Source: Tritrichomonas foetus (taxonomy: Eukaryota; Parabasalia; Tritrichomonadida; Tritrichomonadidae). From it: a DNA stretch of 62,433 nucleotides. The stretch covers positions 42,989 to 105,421 of the forward strand of contig MLAK01000564.1 in the NCBI GenBank assembly GCA_001839685.1, written 5' to 3'. Numbering within the stretch: position 1 is the first letter of the stretch; the number at the start of each line of letters is the position of its first letter. The notes under the pieces were generated by a model, which did no database searches, was not told the origin of the DNA, and worked only from the letters and a program-made list of their open reading frames with translations. This document shows, piece by piece, positions 28,601 to 35,451 of the stretch. Position numbers and translations under genes: made by a program.

Positions 28601-30277
28601 TCTAACTTAACCTTTGAAGAATTATCACAAGAAAATACAAATCTGAAATCACAAATAAATGAATTGAGTTCTCAAATTCAAAATTCTAAACAAATGGAAG
28701 ATGAAATTCAAAAACACATTACCCAACTTGAAGAATTAAAACAACAAAACGAAGAATTAAAACAATTAAACAATGATTTAACAACCAAATGGAACGACTC
28801 TAAAATGAATGGAAAAGAAGCAGGCTTTGAGGCAACCTCCAATGATTTAGTATCTGAAAAATCTGACAAAGAAAATGACGAAAGAACACCAGCTCGTTCT
28901 ATCCCCTCCATTAATTCAAATATTTCAGTTAATTCGATTGATTCTGTCAACTCGCTCAGTCAATTAAATGACTCTGACACATTTATCAGTAATTTTCATC
29001 TATCAAATGAGCAATTAAAGAATAAAATTCTTGAATTGGAACAAGCTCATGCAAAAGACTCAACTCGAATTAAACAACTCGGTATTGCTTTAAGGAATTG
29101 TCAAAGGACACTTGAAAATAAAGTTGAAGAGATGGCAAAAGCATTTGGAATGAAAAAAGAAGATATTCTTTCAAATACCAATGCATATAAAGATAACATA
29201 AAGAAAATAAGAACTGCACTCTCAAAATATTCCAAAATTGTGAAAATTTTAGGACCTGAAGATATTATTCTAAAAGTAGAACAACTATCTCAAGAAGGAA
29301 AAGAAAATAGTCACAATCTTGATATGAATAAATTAAAACATACTGCTGTAATAATGAAACGGAAATTAAAGAATTATAAAGACGATAATGATAAAGTTTA
29401 CAGTCTCCTTAATTCATTTGGAACTGATGTAATTGAAGATTTATCAACTGATTTATCAGTTTATGATAATGTGTCAATATTTTTATCAAAGTTCCCATTG
29501 ATTATGGCTGATAGGTTTTGTAATCAAATCTATGAACAAATAATTGCCATGATTGATCAGAAACTATGTGATTTAAGGAACAAAGTCTTCTATTTAATCA
29601 GACAAGTCTCTAAAATAATAGCAAGTGATCAATATCGAAATAAAGCATATTTATTACTATCTTTGCCTGAACAAGATGAAATTAGAGAATCTTTACGTTG
29701 CTATAATTATGTAATGACTGCACTGTTTCCACCAAGCTATAACATGGACCAATCGACAAAACATAGAGATGTTGCTCGAAACATGAATAAGTTGAAAGTT
29801 TTGGTTCAATCTATTTTACAAATGATTCCAAAACCAATTTTACCTAAGCAAAATAACATTTATAGTTATGTACTAGCTATAAATAGATTACTTTCTTCAT
29901 CTTCAGATAATGCAAATGCTTTGGATGTTTCTAAAGATTATTCGGCTTCTGATATGATTTTCTCAAAAGGAGCATCAAATGGAAGATTATTTGAAAATGA
30001 AAGAAAAATTGAATTACTTAAAGAACAATTGGAACAATCTATTCCTTATGATACTCTTTGTCAAACCCTTGGTGACATCCTTGGTGTGGAACCAATGGAA
30101 GTTGATGAAAGTGCTGTTGATGACATGCTTTCTGCAATTAAAGAAAAAATGAATTTATATGAAGATATTGATGAGGAATTTACAAAATATAAAAACTCCA
30201 CGATGAACTTTATTGCGATGATTAAAGAAATTCCTGAAGAAGCCAAAGAACTTGCAGCTCAACTTCAAGTGAAGTAA
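22601..30277 (+). CDS. Giant coiled-coil protein (2558 aa)
   Basis: An uninterrupted frame from ATG 22601. Residues about 1-350 are polar and partly helical. From about 350 to 2230 nearly all sequence is Glu/Lys/Gln/Asn-rich heptad coiled coil. It is broken by a basic linker near residue 770 (KGRNRGTRLYKQRPRSF), a less helical segment near 1345-1390 (GFKIRCMLDSSNTGKNHSKL) and an acidic Ser-rich stretch near 1500-1560. The C-terminal 300 residues are a mixed, probably folded helical domain. Such proteins in trichomonads are often auto-annotated as viral A-type inclusion proteins, which only reflects coiled-coil similarity. I infer a structural tether or golgin/centrosome-like role; nothing more specific is visible. 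There is no membrane segment. Its divergent neighbour is separase. Confidence 0.8.
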   Translation: MSADNDAFVSGASSANNSSIDPSNIDSTKISQDSKVFSIEVINRAADSIKSLLNNDYSYEKQNEAINQIEIDSLKELANSIFVWKSVVNEEYFRHSIDQSYKADNFPFHSNEKADFQVSKNSDEFSLEEGSSHQKINEYQLNVAIFIIDQTLSKIDGNFVDFNSDSIEKLNQIGQRLRNYANNIELEAEKLRNHISDILSQSYQINQDEKIDYFENQIKSLLDNQLNSADNQIINQDQTNNDDTLLNLSVIKEKILNLDQILCSVDNIEFNNDQNIDERLDFIIKRVGMLKNNEKTDIDTLASQWTEICNEGLSIDNSEDRAQFFMERFSEAEVNLISNEKQRSKLIEILSSSKSNDKEERLINTIKEQNIKSENLFTTNRNLNNDLSKLKRTLLQMKIEMREKDDQIKASKQRFVAIKTALTKTKLQLNEASKELAELKSISDVQAEDNADMLDKIITQANEICELTKKVDAAQNIISNQTVKLNAQQKTIAENKEQLNINEKEISELIRKSNGLVRQKARSEERVSKLEKQLTEARQKSRFRFGIKDVNSITNSITNEFNALIIKTGEQENEIDNLKYIKEGLEDELEMLKTALNDMAQQAQAKSVLCSEYEDKLLNQKLEIDSKSKELDELLKKCDPLEKEAIHLRASEQNHMNEIRILEQKLQAITKINEENEGKIDELEQKVNVKDAENIAKDEKISQLEEKYNKQENAIKRMKNNGSFVESREVNIDTEEENTYLKKQIEALSQESESKDLQIIELERKMQKIQKGRNRGTRLYKQRPRSFMAICERVNGLKCSESLNSGISLLSQANINSQQTEESKLIDFEGEKENLNREIQEKSQKISELMQQNQEKDDEIAKLEDHIEELLLNQNEQEKEINDLKVQLADYSGQFTQEESGIIELKLPSEDEVNIELVNNLKQILEQTKILNEEKEEKIHALNQAIMENKKKNKKIIDEKTQEIQNYTEKIEILQNENQEKENMLMSLENEINENKSQLANYEQNIAELNYDIEEYKQEKANLNELNIQNEDIINKLNEKIQKLKNDFIEMKNEYDEKNKENISIKDELNSLKEENLRITTNNNNSLIKEQNMIDQINLFKNEIDSQKIILEKLRYSNAFLRRADEDKAKANIKLTQEIKDMKSILNKKDTEINELKAQIEKLGETNQENSDVISNLIVNLNNEKLKTEKFKRQIDKQELELTNAKLQIDLLKEVEKDSLNNEEYLILKNDNENKAKKIFKLEQQINNLSQQLEESKQNNLHSQTTLYDNLINDKMELEKKIKLLKEENENKLNQLQNTNDKYATTIETINKDLDKKSDRIIELENFINELLKQESRGFKIRCMLDSSNTGKNHSKLHSLDYLQSHWRDKLELLKIELKQFNDVIVKREKFINGKLYNLRHDVIFETNDSIHLTDEILELESQTIKSKADLTESNEDNMKKDNETDVEIDMSESKQPNENEQVNKNEHNNKNEADLSLIKIPKESVLEEFDLHGSIDKSIDNNEVNNSKTHIKKTLSDNSIDYSNITISDSDDITESFQDLSELESILRRKGKLTSQNATSEEIIILKQNVDDFQKMNQSLQENVSRLNDQLAEKEEEIQKLNSEIQEKSDNVAYSSLKEKDNENGKLKLTISNLEKELEASKKQIVSKEKEIDDYRNLNESLMKSDQTIRRLSDVLENNEKNESQRRIIQLENELIGLGKKNEILLRENFQYKEKLQALEGDDYFEGEVIERDIEFDFNEEEGENDSSDNNNSKKTRRHNLMQKLKIQEHKIKELSTLIQNDESILSSKTSQIKSLEQQLKEEKEDNAEKVQSLEQTINQLTTELNNLRLAINGDNPPQESMINVTDRDIQLTDEDIINQIKNENENESKNKTSNEENFAKNNREIESQMDRLQKENLKLQDTINELNQTIRNTNTKNNEITTMTEELKKENEQLITQINKLNLSINDQNNVREKLISDQKSLETQNNELETNLNESKEQINQLEQKITKLLKEKESSLSNLTFEELSQENTNLKSQINELSSQIQNSKQMEDEIQKHITQLEELKQQNEELKQLNNDLTTKWNDSKMNGKEAGFEATSNDLVSEKSDKENDERTPARSIPSINSNISVNSIDSVNSLSQLNDSDTFISNFHLSNEQLKNKILELEQAHAKDSTRIKQLGIALRNCQRTLENKVEEMAKAFGMKKEDILSNTNAYKDNIKKIRTALSKYSKIVKILGPEDIILKVEQLSQEGKENSHNLDMNKLKHTAVIMKRKLKNYKDDNDKVYSLLNSFGTDVIEDLSTDLSVYDNVSIFLSKFPLIMADRFCNQIYEQIIAMIDQKLCDLRNKVFYLIRQVSKIIASDQYRNKAYLLLSLPEQDEIRESLRCYNYVMTALFPPSYNMDQSTKHRDVARNMNKLKVLVQSILQMIPKPILPKQNNIYSYVLAINRLLSSSSDNANALDVSKDYSASDMIFSKGASNGRLFENERKIELLKEQLEQSIPYDTLCQTLGDILGVEPMEVDESAVDDMLSAIKEKMNLYEDIDEEFTKYKNSTMNFIAMIKEIPEEAKELAAQLQVK

Positions 30278-30836
30278 TGGCATGTTTTTTTTCCAGTCAT
30301 AGTATCATTTTATTTGATTTTGTAATTAATAAACGAATGTCGAAATATTTATCACACTCTTACTATTTATTGTCGTGAAGCAGCACGCCTTAATTCATAC
30401 TATGCCATTAATGAATTAATTCATTAATACATATATTTGTGAGTTTGATAAATTACCAGAATTCTAATCTGAAATAATCAAAAACATTCAATATTTATTA
30501 TCATAACGCATTTTTTGCTTTATTTAATATATTATAACTAAATTCACTATAAGTAGAAGGGCCAATACAAGGAATCACAAATTTTTAACATACCATTTAA
30601 AATAGCTTTAAGAAGATCATAAATTGAAAGTCAATTGCACATAGAATGCAAAAGTTGGAATTTTCATATTGGTGAAGGTTTGTAATACATCCAGTAAAAT
30701 CAATTTTACTGATGCAATTTTGGCGATTGAAAAAAAGAACAATTATTTCATAAATAATGATAATTATTGGATGCAGAATTTTGTTTAAACAATGAAAAAA
30801 TAAAAAATAAAATAACGATTAATTGATAATCTCCAC
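30278..30836. other. Convergent intergenic region with palindromes
   Basis: Between two converging gene ends. It contains a perfect 22-bp palindrome (30407-30428) and a hairpin with arms CAGTAAAAT (30692-30700) and ATTTTACTG (30703-30711). No gene is seen. Confidence 0.6.
30407..30428. repeat. Perfect 22-bp palindrome
   Basis: ATTAATGAATT is followed immediately by its exact reverse complement AATTCATTAAT. It lies 130 bp past the stop of the coiled-coil gene, in a convergent spacer. Purpose unknown. Confidence 0.9.
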
Positions 30837-32123
30837 TCATTCTGGAATCAAATCCAATTCTTCTCTTAAGTGGATGCTCATTGCTGGCTTTTCGAATGGG
30901 AATTTTGTGAGTCTTACATAGCCAGCGTCTTGTGTAGCAGATTTTGGTATGATATCAACTGTCTTTGGCCTAATTGTGAATCTGGGTGATCGTCTTTTTC
31001 CGGGATCATCCAAATTAGCGCCATACATTCCTGGTCCCGGAACGTTATTTTTGGGCCCTTGCCAATCAATGCCAACATTGTCGTGAAGGGAATATTTCGG
31101 CTCACTTGGTAATGTTGGCTTGACATCAGGGTCATATTCACAAGGTCCAGGTGATCTCCATCCATCATAGATTGATCCCCATAATTCCTTCTTCGATGAT
31201 CGTGGAGACATTCTGGCCCCTCTACCACTGTTCCATGTTGAAGCTGGTGAATAAGCTCCTGGACCAGGTGTTTCGAAACCTTTCAATTCTGGACATTTAC
31301 CATGAATTGACCTTGTTTTACATTCATCGAATTCCCGCTTAATTTTACGATAGGGGACGCCTTGATGATCAACTTTTTGAGGGCAAAGTGGATGAATTGA
31401 ATGCTTCGGTCCGCCTGTCCCCATCGTATCGGGAATGTCATATTTTCCTGGCCCTGGCGTATTGTATTGTTGAAAGTCTTTATGGTGAATATGAATTGAA
31501 TTTGGCCTCCTGCCGAGCGTTGTTGGGATTGAATATTCGCCTGGCCCTGGCGTTTCTGGGGGCTGCGGGTCCTCGACTCTTTGATGGATTGAATGTCGGG
31601 GTGAAGTCGGCTTTGTTATATCGATTTTTGGTCGGTAAGCTGCACCGCTTGGATTATCGTTCGTTTTTATCCAACTTTCTCCGCAGTGCTCGCCGATGGA
31701 ATAAACTGGGTCCTTTTTGTCACCAGGATGGTACCTTGAGTCGTATTTTGCTGGTCCGAATGGCGATTGACTATATGACTTATATTTCGGCTGTCTTCGA
31801 TCGAGTGAAAAACTTCGCTGACGCATCGTTCCGTTCTTGCGCTTTAAATAATCGTATCCAAGCGGATGTGGAATGTAAGTCGGCCCAGGATTATCATTTC
31901 CGTCTGGAATCGATGTCATCGGTCTGATTGTGAATTTTGGAGCATCACCAACAGTTGTGGGGATGTCGCTGAATGATGGGTCAAGCCTGCGAACATTTTC
32001 TGGATAGACATTTTTGATTGAATAACGTGGTGAATCGCATCCTGGTTCAGTACGAGTTGTGTAATCGGCTGGTCCTGGAAGGTTTTCTTTTCCAAGTCTT
32101 CTTGCCCAAGTTTCTTTTCCCAT
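30837..32123 (-). CDS. SHIPPO / sperm-tail PG-rich repeat protein
   Basis: A 428-residue basic protein made of about nine PGP-type repeats spaced roughly 40 residues apart: LPGPADYTTR, NPGPTYIPHP, FGPAKYDSRY, a degenerate SGAAYRP, TPGPGEYSIP, TPGPGKYDIP, TPGPGAYSPA, SPGPCEYDPD and VPGPGMYGAN. Many repeats are preceded by a PxYSIH/FTIRP strand. This is the SHIPPO/STPGR signature of ODF3- and CIMAP-type proteins, which bind microtubules, inside doublets or along axonemes. Trichomonads have flagella and a large microtubular axostyle, so an axonemal or cytoskeletal role is likely. Base composition is less AT-rich than most neighbours, and the antisense frames here are by-products of that. An initiator-like TCATTGATT lies 18 nt upstream of the ATG. 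Confidence 0.88.
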   Translation of the reverse strand: MGKETWARRLGKENLPGPADYTTRTEPGCDSPRYSIKNVYPENVRRLDPSFSDIPTTVGDAPKFTIRPMTSIPDGNDNPGPTYIPHPLGYDYLKRKNGTMRQRSFSLDRRQPKYKSYSQSPFGPAKYDSRYHPGDKKDPVYSIGEHCGESWIKTNDNPSGAAYRPKIDITKPTSPRHSIHQRVEDPQPPETPGPGEYSIPTTLGRRPNSIHIHHKDFQQYNTPGPGKYDIPDTMGTGGPKHSIHPLCPQKVDHQGVPYRKIKREFDECKTRSIHGKCPELKGFETPGPGAYSPASTWNSGRGARMSPRSSKKELWGSIYDGWRSPGPCEYDPDVKPTLPSEPKYSLHDNVGIDWQGPKNNVPGPGMYGANLDDPGKRRSPRFTIRPKTVDIIPKSATQDAGYVRLTKFPFEKPAMSIHLREELDLIPE

Positions 32124-32134
32124 TGAATATTTCT

Positions 32135-32143
32135 AATCAATGA
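32135..32143 (-). promoter_or_regulatory. Initiator-like element of SHIPPO gene
   Basis: Coding strand TCATTGATT with its A at 32141, 18 nt before the ATG at 32123. It fits the TCAYTWW-type trichomonad initiator loosely. Confidence 0.4.
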
Positions 32144-32860
32144 CTTCTTAACGTATAGCTCAGATTTCATTTTCACTTTTTATGAGAGATTGTAAAAACG
32201 TAGTTTTTATGCAACTTTTTGTGAAATAAATGGTGAGAAAACCCTCAAAAATTCAGAGATGAAAGGATTGCGTAAATGAGAATATTTACTTTATTATTTA
32301 GATCACGAGAAAAAACAATTATCGCGCTTTCCTTTCAGAAGAAATTGATGATAACATTGTATTCTTTAATGAAGAGTGTTTCGGATTCATTTCTGAGAAA
32401 AAACTATTTTATTCGAATTTGCAGAATAATTACACAGGTTATGATATCTTTTCTTCAATAAGTACTATATCTTTTATGAAATGATAGCATAAACACAATC
32501 TATTACCTTTAATATTGGTAAAATCGATCATTTGATTGAAGGTTAGTTGACTGCTGCACTTCAAATGGTGGTAAAAAATGATTTCTTTTTATATAAAAAG
32601 CATATTATAGAGTTGTAGTTCATATTTATTAACATAAAATAGAATTGAGTTATATAATATTGAATACATGAAAGGTGATAAAAAGAAATACTCTTCTTAA
32701 GCACCAAAATAGCAGTACTGAACAAAAATATGGCCTTTATCATCACACCAATGAAATGTTATTTCAAATTCAATTTTGATTTTGATTTCATATGCTTCAC
32801 GCGCGCACACCACATTTAGCATCTATTGTTTAATACTTTTGCACATTTTCTAAAGAAAAA
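32144..32860. other. Intergenic, nothing recognised
   Basis: About 720 bp, AT-rich. A 61-codon + strand frame at 32276-32461 has no coding-like composition. A CACGCGCGCACACC stretch near 32799 is locally GC-rich. No gene is supported. Confidence 0.5.
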
Positions 32861-33631
32861 CTATAAAGGCATAGCAATCAGATCATTTTGTATGAGGGCA
32901 ATATATACTGTAATCACGATAGAAAACACGAAATGAGGGTCAGCGATTAAGGAGCATTCAACTTCAATATTTTCTAAATCGCCAAATCGAACAGTCAATA
33001 AAGGCGGATTAGAATCGTGATCAGTAAACAAAATAGCCTGGTCCAGAACCGTTTTCGTACGAAGCCACCTTTTCAAAACTTCATCGTAGCTATACGAAAA
33101 GTCGGCTGTAAATTCTTTTGTCTTTTTGTCGTGGGTAATTTTTTGGATAATTTCACCATTTTTGTCACCTTTATGAAGATGGAAATTTTTCTTATCATCG
33201 TCATAAATAAGTGTAAAACCGGGATTGACATGATGAAAATGGGAAGCTTTGCCAGGCAATATAATAACCCGATTTTTCTTTTTACTTTCTTTCGCTGTGA
33301 ATATTGTATTGTCATCGGGGTCATTGAAATAAACATATTTGTCTCCAAAATTCAGGTAGAAAAATTTAATTTTGCTTGAAATTTGGAAAATCGATGAACG
33401 ACTTAAAAATAATGAATTTGTTCCGGATTTTCTGAGATCGATTCGAGAGTCGTTTAATACAAAAATTGACTCGGATGCATTTGCTGAGATGTTTCCTTCG
33501 TTTAACTCACTGATTGAAATTAAAGGCGTATTATCTGGTCCAAGAGTCGAATGGAGGGATAGTGGAGCCTTTTCCAGCTTTTCCGGATAGTCATCTTCTT
33601 CATCAGAGCTTGTAAAGTTCACCATGAACAT
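32861..33631 (-). CDS. Possible tubby/LURP-one/scramblase-like beta-barrel protein
   Basis: A 256-residue protein from ATG 33631 (a second ATG at 33625); the frame opens earlier through a TTG. The N-terminus is acidic and polar (TSSDEEDDYPEKLEKA). From about residue 70 it alternates short beta-like strands (FFYLNFGDKYVYFNDPDDNT, FTLIYDDDKKNFHLHKGD, KKTKEFTADFSYSYDE). It ends in a hydrophobic helix, DPHFVFSIVITVYIALIQND. That order, beta barrel closed by one buried C-terminal helix after a D-rich turn, resembles the tubby-like superfamily (scramblase, LURP-one), where the helix fills the barrel. The similarity is of pattern only. If the helix instead spans a membrane, this would be a tail-anchored protein. 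No function is asserted. Confidence 0.45.
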   Translation of the reverse strand: MFMVNFTSSDEEDDYPEKLEKAPLSLHSTLGPDNTPLISISELNEGNISANASESIFVLNDSRIDLRKSGTNSLFLSRSSIFQISSKIKFFYLNFGDKYVYFNDPDDNTIFTAKESKKKNRVIILPGKASHFHHVNPGFTLIYDDDKKNFHLHKGDKNGEIIQKITHDKKTKEFTADFSYSYDEVLKRWLRTKTVLDQAILFTDHDSNPPLLTVRFGDLENIEVECSLIADPHFVFSIVITVYIALIQNDLIAMPL

Positions 33632-34213
33632 TTTTCTTTCACTCTTGAGCAAATCTAAAAAAAATACTTTCAATTGAAATTTGTCTTCAATGGCATAGCT
33701 CTATTTGAATAGGTTATCAAATGAAATTGAAAAGTATTATTTGATCTTACACTGAAAAAGTCGACTCTTTATTCAATAGATTGATTATATTTTATTTATT
33801 GGGATTTAGAAATTTGTGTCTATTAAAATCCAAATTGAAATGAATGAAATTTTCACGCAATACCAACATTCATATTTTTCAATGAAAATAAATAAAAATT
33901 GAAAGAATATCGAAAAAATAATTCTGTCAATAATTTACACCTGTTTTGCAAATTTTCTATGATTGCATTTCAATGTTGGAAAAATGTTCGAAGACAAAAT
34001 GAATGATTTGATTAAAGAGATGATATATTAATTAGTTTAGCATAGAAAGTTGACACTCAGCTCTAGTTTTGCATTTCACAAATTTTATATAAATGTAATT
34101 TCAGAGAGCTCTTTCATTTCCATAAAAGAAAATATAAACATAGATCATGTAGCCATTACCTATTATGAATGCAAAAGAAATAATATTTATAGAAAAATCA
34201 CAATTCGAATTCA
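33632..34213. other. Intergenic, nothing recognised
   Basis: AT-rich. It contains AAAAAGTC at 33755-33762, about 125 bp upstream of the preceding minus-strand gene. That motif recurs near other starts in this window. Confidence 0.5.
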
Positions 34214-35032
34214 TTATTTAGTCAGTTTTTCATAAGCATTTTTAAATTCAATCAAATCTTCGGGTGAGTCAAATCCTAATGTGTAATACAAAGTTTCATT
34301 ATTTTGCAAAATTTCAAAAGTAACATTGTAACTATCGATTTCAAGCATGAGCGAAGGAGTAATTTTAGTATTAATCGCAATTTCTCGTGTTTTTGTTTTA
34401 AAGACAAGATAGTTTCCATCCTTTCTCTGCATTAGATTCCAAATTCCTGGAATTTCAGGATTTTGCTTCAAAAGTTGATCATTCCAAAGAGAAATATTTC
34501 CATTTCCAAATAAAAACTCGGGTTCTTCATCAGCTTTTAGTGAAGTTTTTGTTGGAGCTTCAACAGGGTATTCTTCAGTGGCTTCAGGTGATTTACCTGG
34601 TGATTGTTCAAAAGTTTTTTCGGAAGGCTCTCCAAGAAGATGATCAACAATTTCATTCAAATTAGGAATATATTTTCCATATTTTGTTTGGTTCAAGCTC
34701 ATAATTATTTTCTTGACTTCTTCTTCAATTTTGGAATTGTTTGTTTCAATCTGGCGATGTAAAGCATCTTTTTGGCTTTTCTCATCTTTTGTATTTGTAT
34801 CATTCTTTTCATTCTTCTCATTCTTTTCTTTATTCTCATCTTTTTTACATTTTTCATCTTTTTGGGGTTTCTCATCAGGCTCTTTATTATTGCTTTCATC
34901 TTCTGTTGTTTCAGAATCGAGTATTTCGATCACCTCTTTTGGAGGAGTTTTTCTTACGGCACGCTTACCTAATGACTTTCTTGGGTCAACTCTGTAAGCA
35001 GGTCTACGAGCAGTCAGCTTCGTTCGAGCCAT
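34214..35032 (-). CDS. Histone H3-tail mimic with C-terminal Ran-binding-like domain
   Basis: A 272-residue protein with ATG at 35032. After the initiator Met, residues 1-30 align without gaps to the canonical histone H3 tail. They are identical at A1 R2 T3 K4, T6 A7 R8, P16 R17 K18, L20, A24, R26 K27 and P30 (15 of 30). K9 is Arg, S10 is Pro, and K14 and K23 are lost. There is no histone fold behind it. Instead comes an acidic turn (EVIEILDSETTEDES), a long Lys/Glu/Asn linker (about residues 50-95), a predicted helix, a Pro/Thr-rich spacer, and from about residue 168 a compact domain. The pattern of that domain (FLFGNGNISLW, GIWNLMQRKDGNYLVFKTKT, TKITPSLMLEI, YYTLGFDSPEDLIEFKNAYE) resembles RanBP1/Nup50 Ran-binding (PH-fold) domains. 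I infer a nuclear protein that can recruit H3-tail readers or writers. Confidence 0.75.
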   Translation of the reverse strand: MARTKLTARRPAYRVDPRKSLGKRAVRKTPPKEVIEILDSETTEDESNNKEPDEKPQKDEKCKKDENKEKNEKNEKNDTNTKDEKSQKDALHRQIETNNSKIEEEVKKIIMSLNQTKYGKYIPNLNEIVDHLLGEPSEKTFEQSPGKSPEATEEYPVEAPTKTSLKADEEPEFLFGNGNISLWNDQLLKQNPEIPGIWNLMQRKDGNYLVFKTKTREIAINTKITPSLMLEIDSYNVTFEILQNNETLYYTLGFDSPEDLIEFKNAYEKLTK

Positions 35033-35451
35033 AAGAAATGGTTCACCTCACTTAGGAGGAAGTATTATTGATATCTTTTTCCATATAATTATTCCAAAGA
35101 TTCTTATTTCGTAACACTTACATAAACAAAGATAAGTTTCAAAGTTTGAAGTTATACTATATTCCATTTCTCATGGCAATCAAAACAACTAAACATTAGC
35201 TGAAAGAATGATTCCTCATTCTATCATTCGTTCCTCATTAAGAAACATAAGACTACATGTAATGTACTTGTTATCCATTACTAAAATTTAATGATTGTCC
35301 AAATTATTTGTCAAAGTCAAATTTGTATGAAAATAGAATTGTCTAGTCAATTACTATCATTTTTGTGAAGGAAATTATTCGTAGTTTTCTGAACTCTTTT
35401 CAAATAACTGTAAACGCACACGTGAACAAATTTATATAATTGCCCATAAAG
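35033..35451. promoter_or_regulatory. Divergent spacer, H3-tail mimic / WDR17-like
   Basis: 419 bp. On the WDR17-like side, GTAAACGCACACGTGAAC begins at 35410; its AAACGCACAC core (35412-35421) ends 30 bp before the ATG. The same decamer occurs at a similar distance before the coiled-coil gene at 57659. No clear element is seen on the other side. Confidence 0.4.

Noticed and set aside
22601..30277. Idea that the giant coiled-coil proteins are viral inclusion proteins
   Set aside because: Such labels come from generic coiled-coil similarity; no viral domain is visible.
31388..31927. 179-codon + strand frame with protein-like composition
   Set aside because: It is exactly antisense to the SHIPPO-repeat gene, whose repeats are unmistakable. 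The frame is a by-product of the less AT-rich coding strand.
32276..32461. 61-codon ATG frame
   Set aside because: AT-rich throughout, no initiator, no recognisable composition or domain.
34713..35034. Three + strand frames rich in Phe/Ser/Leu
   Set aside because: They are antisense to the Lys/Glu linker of the H3-tail mimic.
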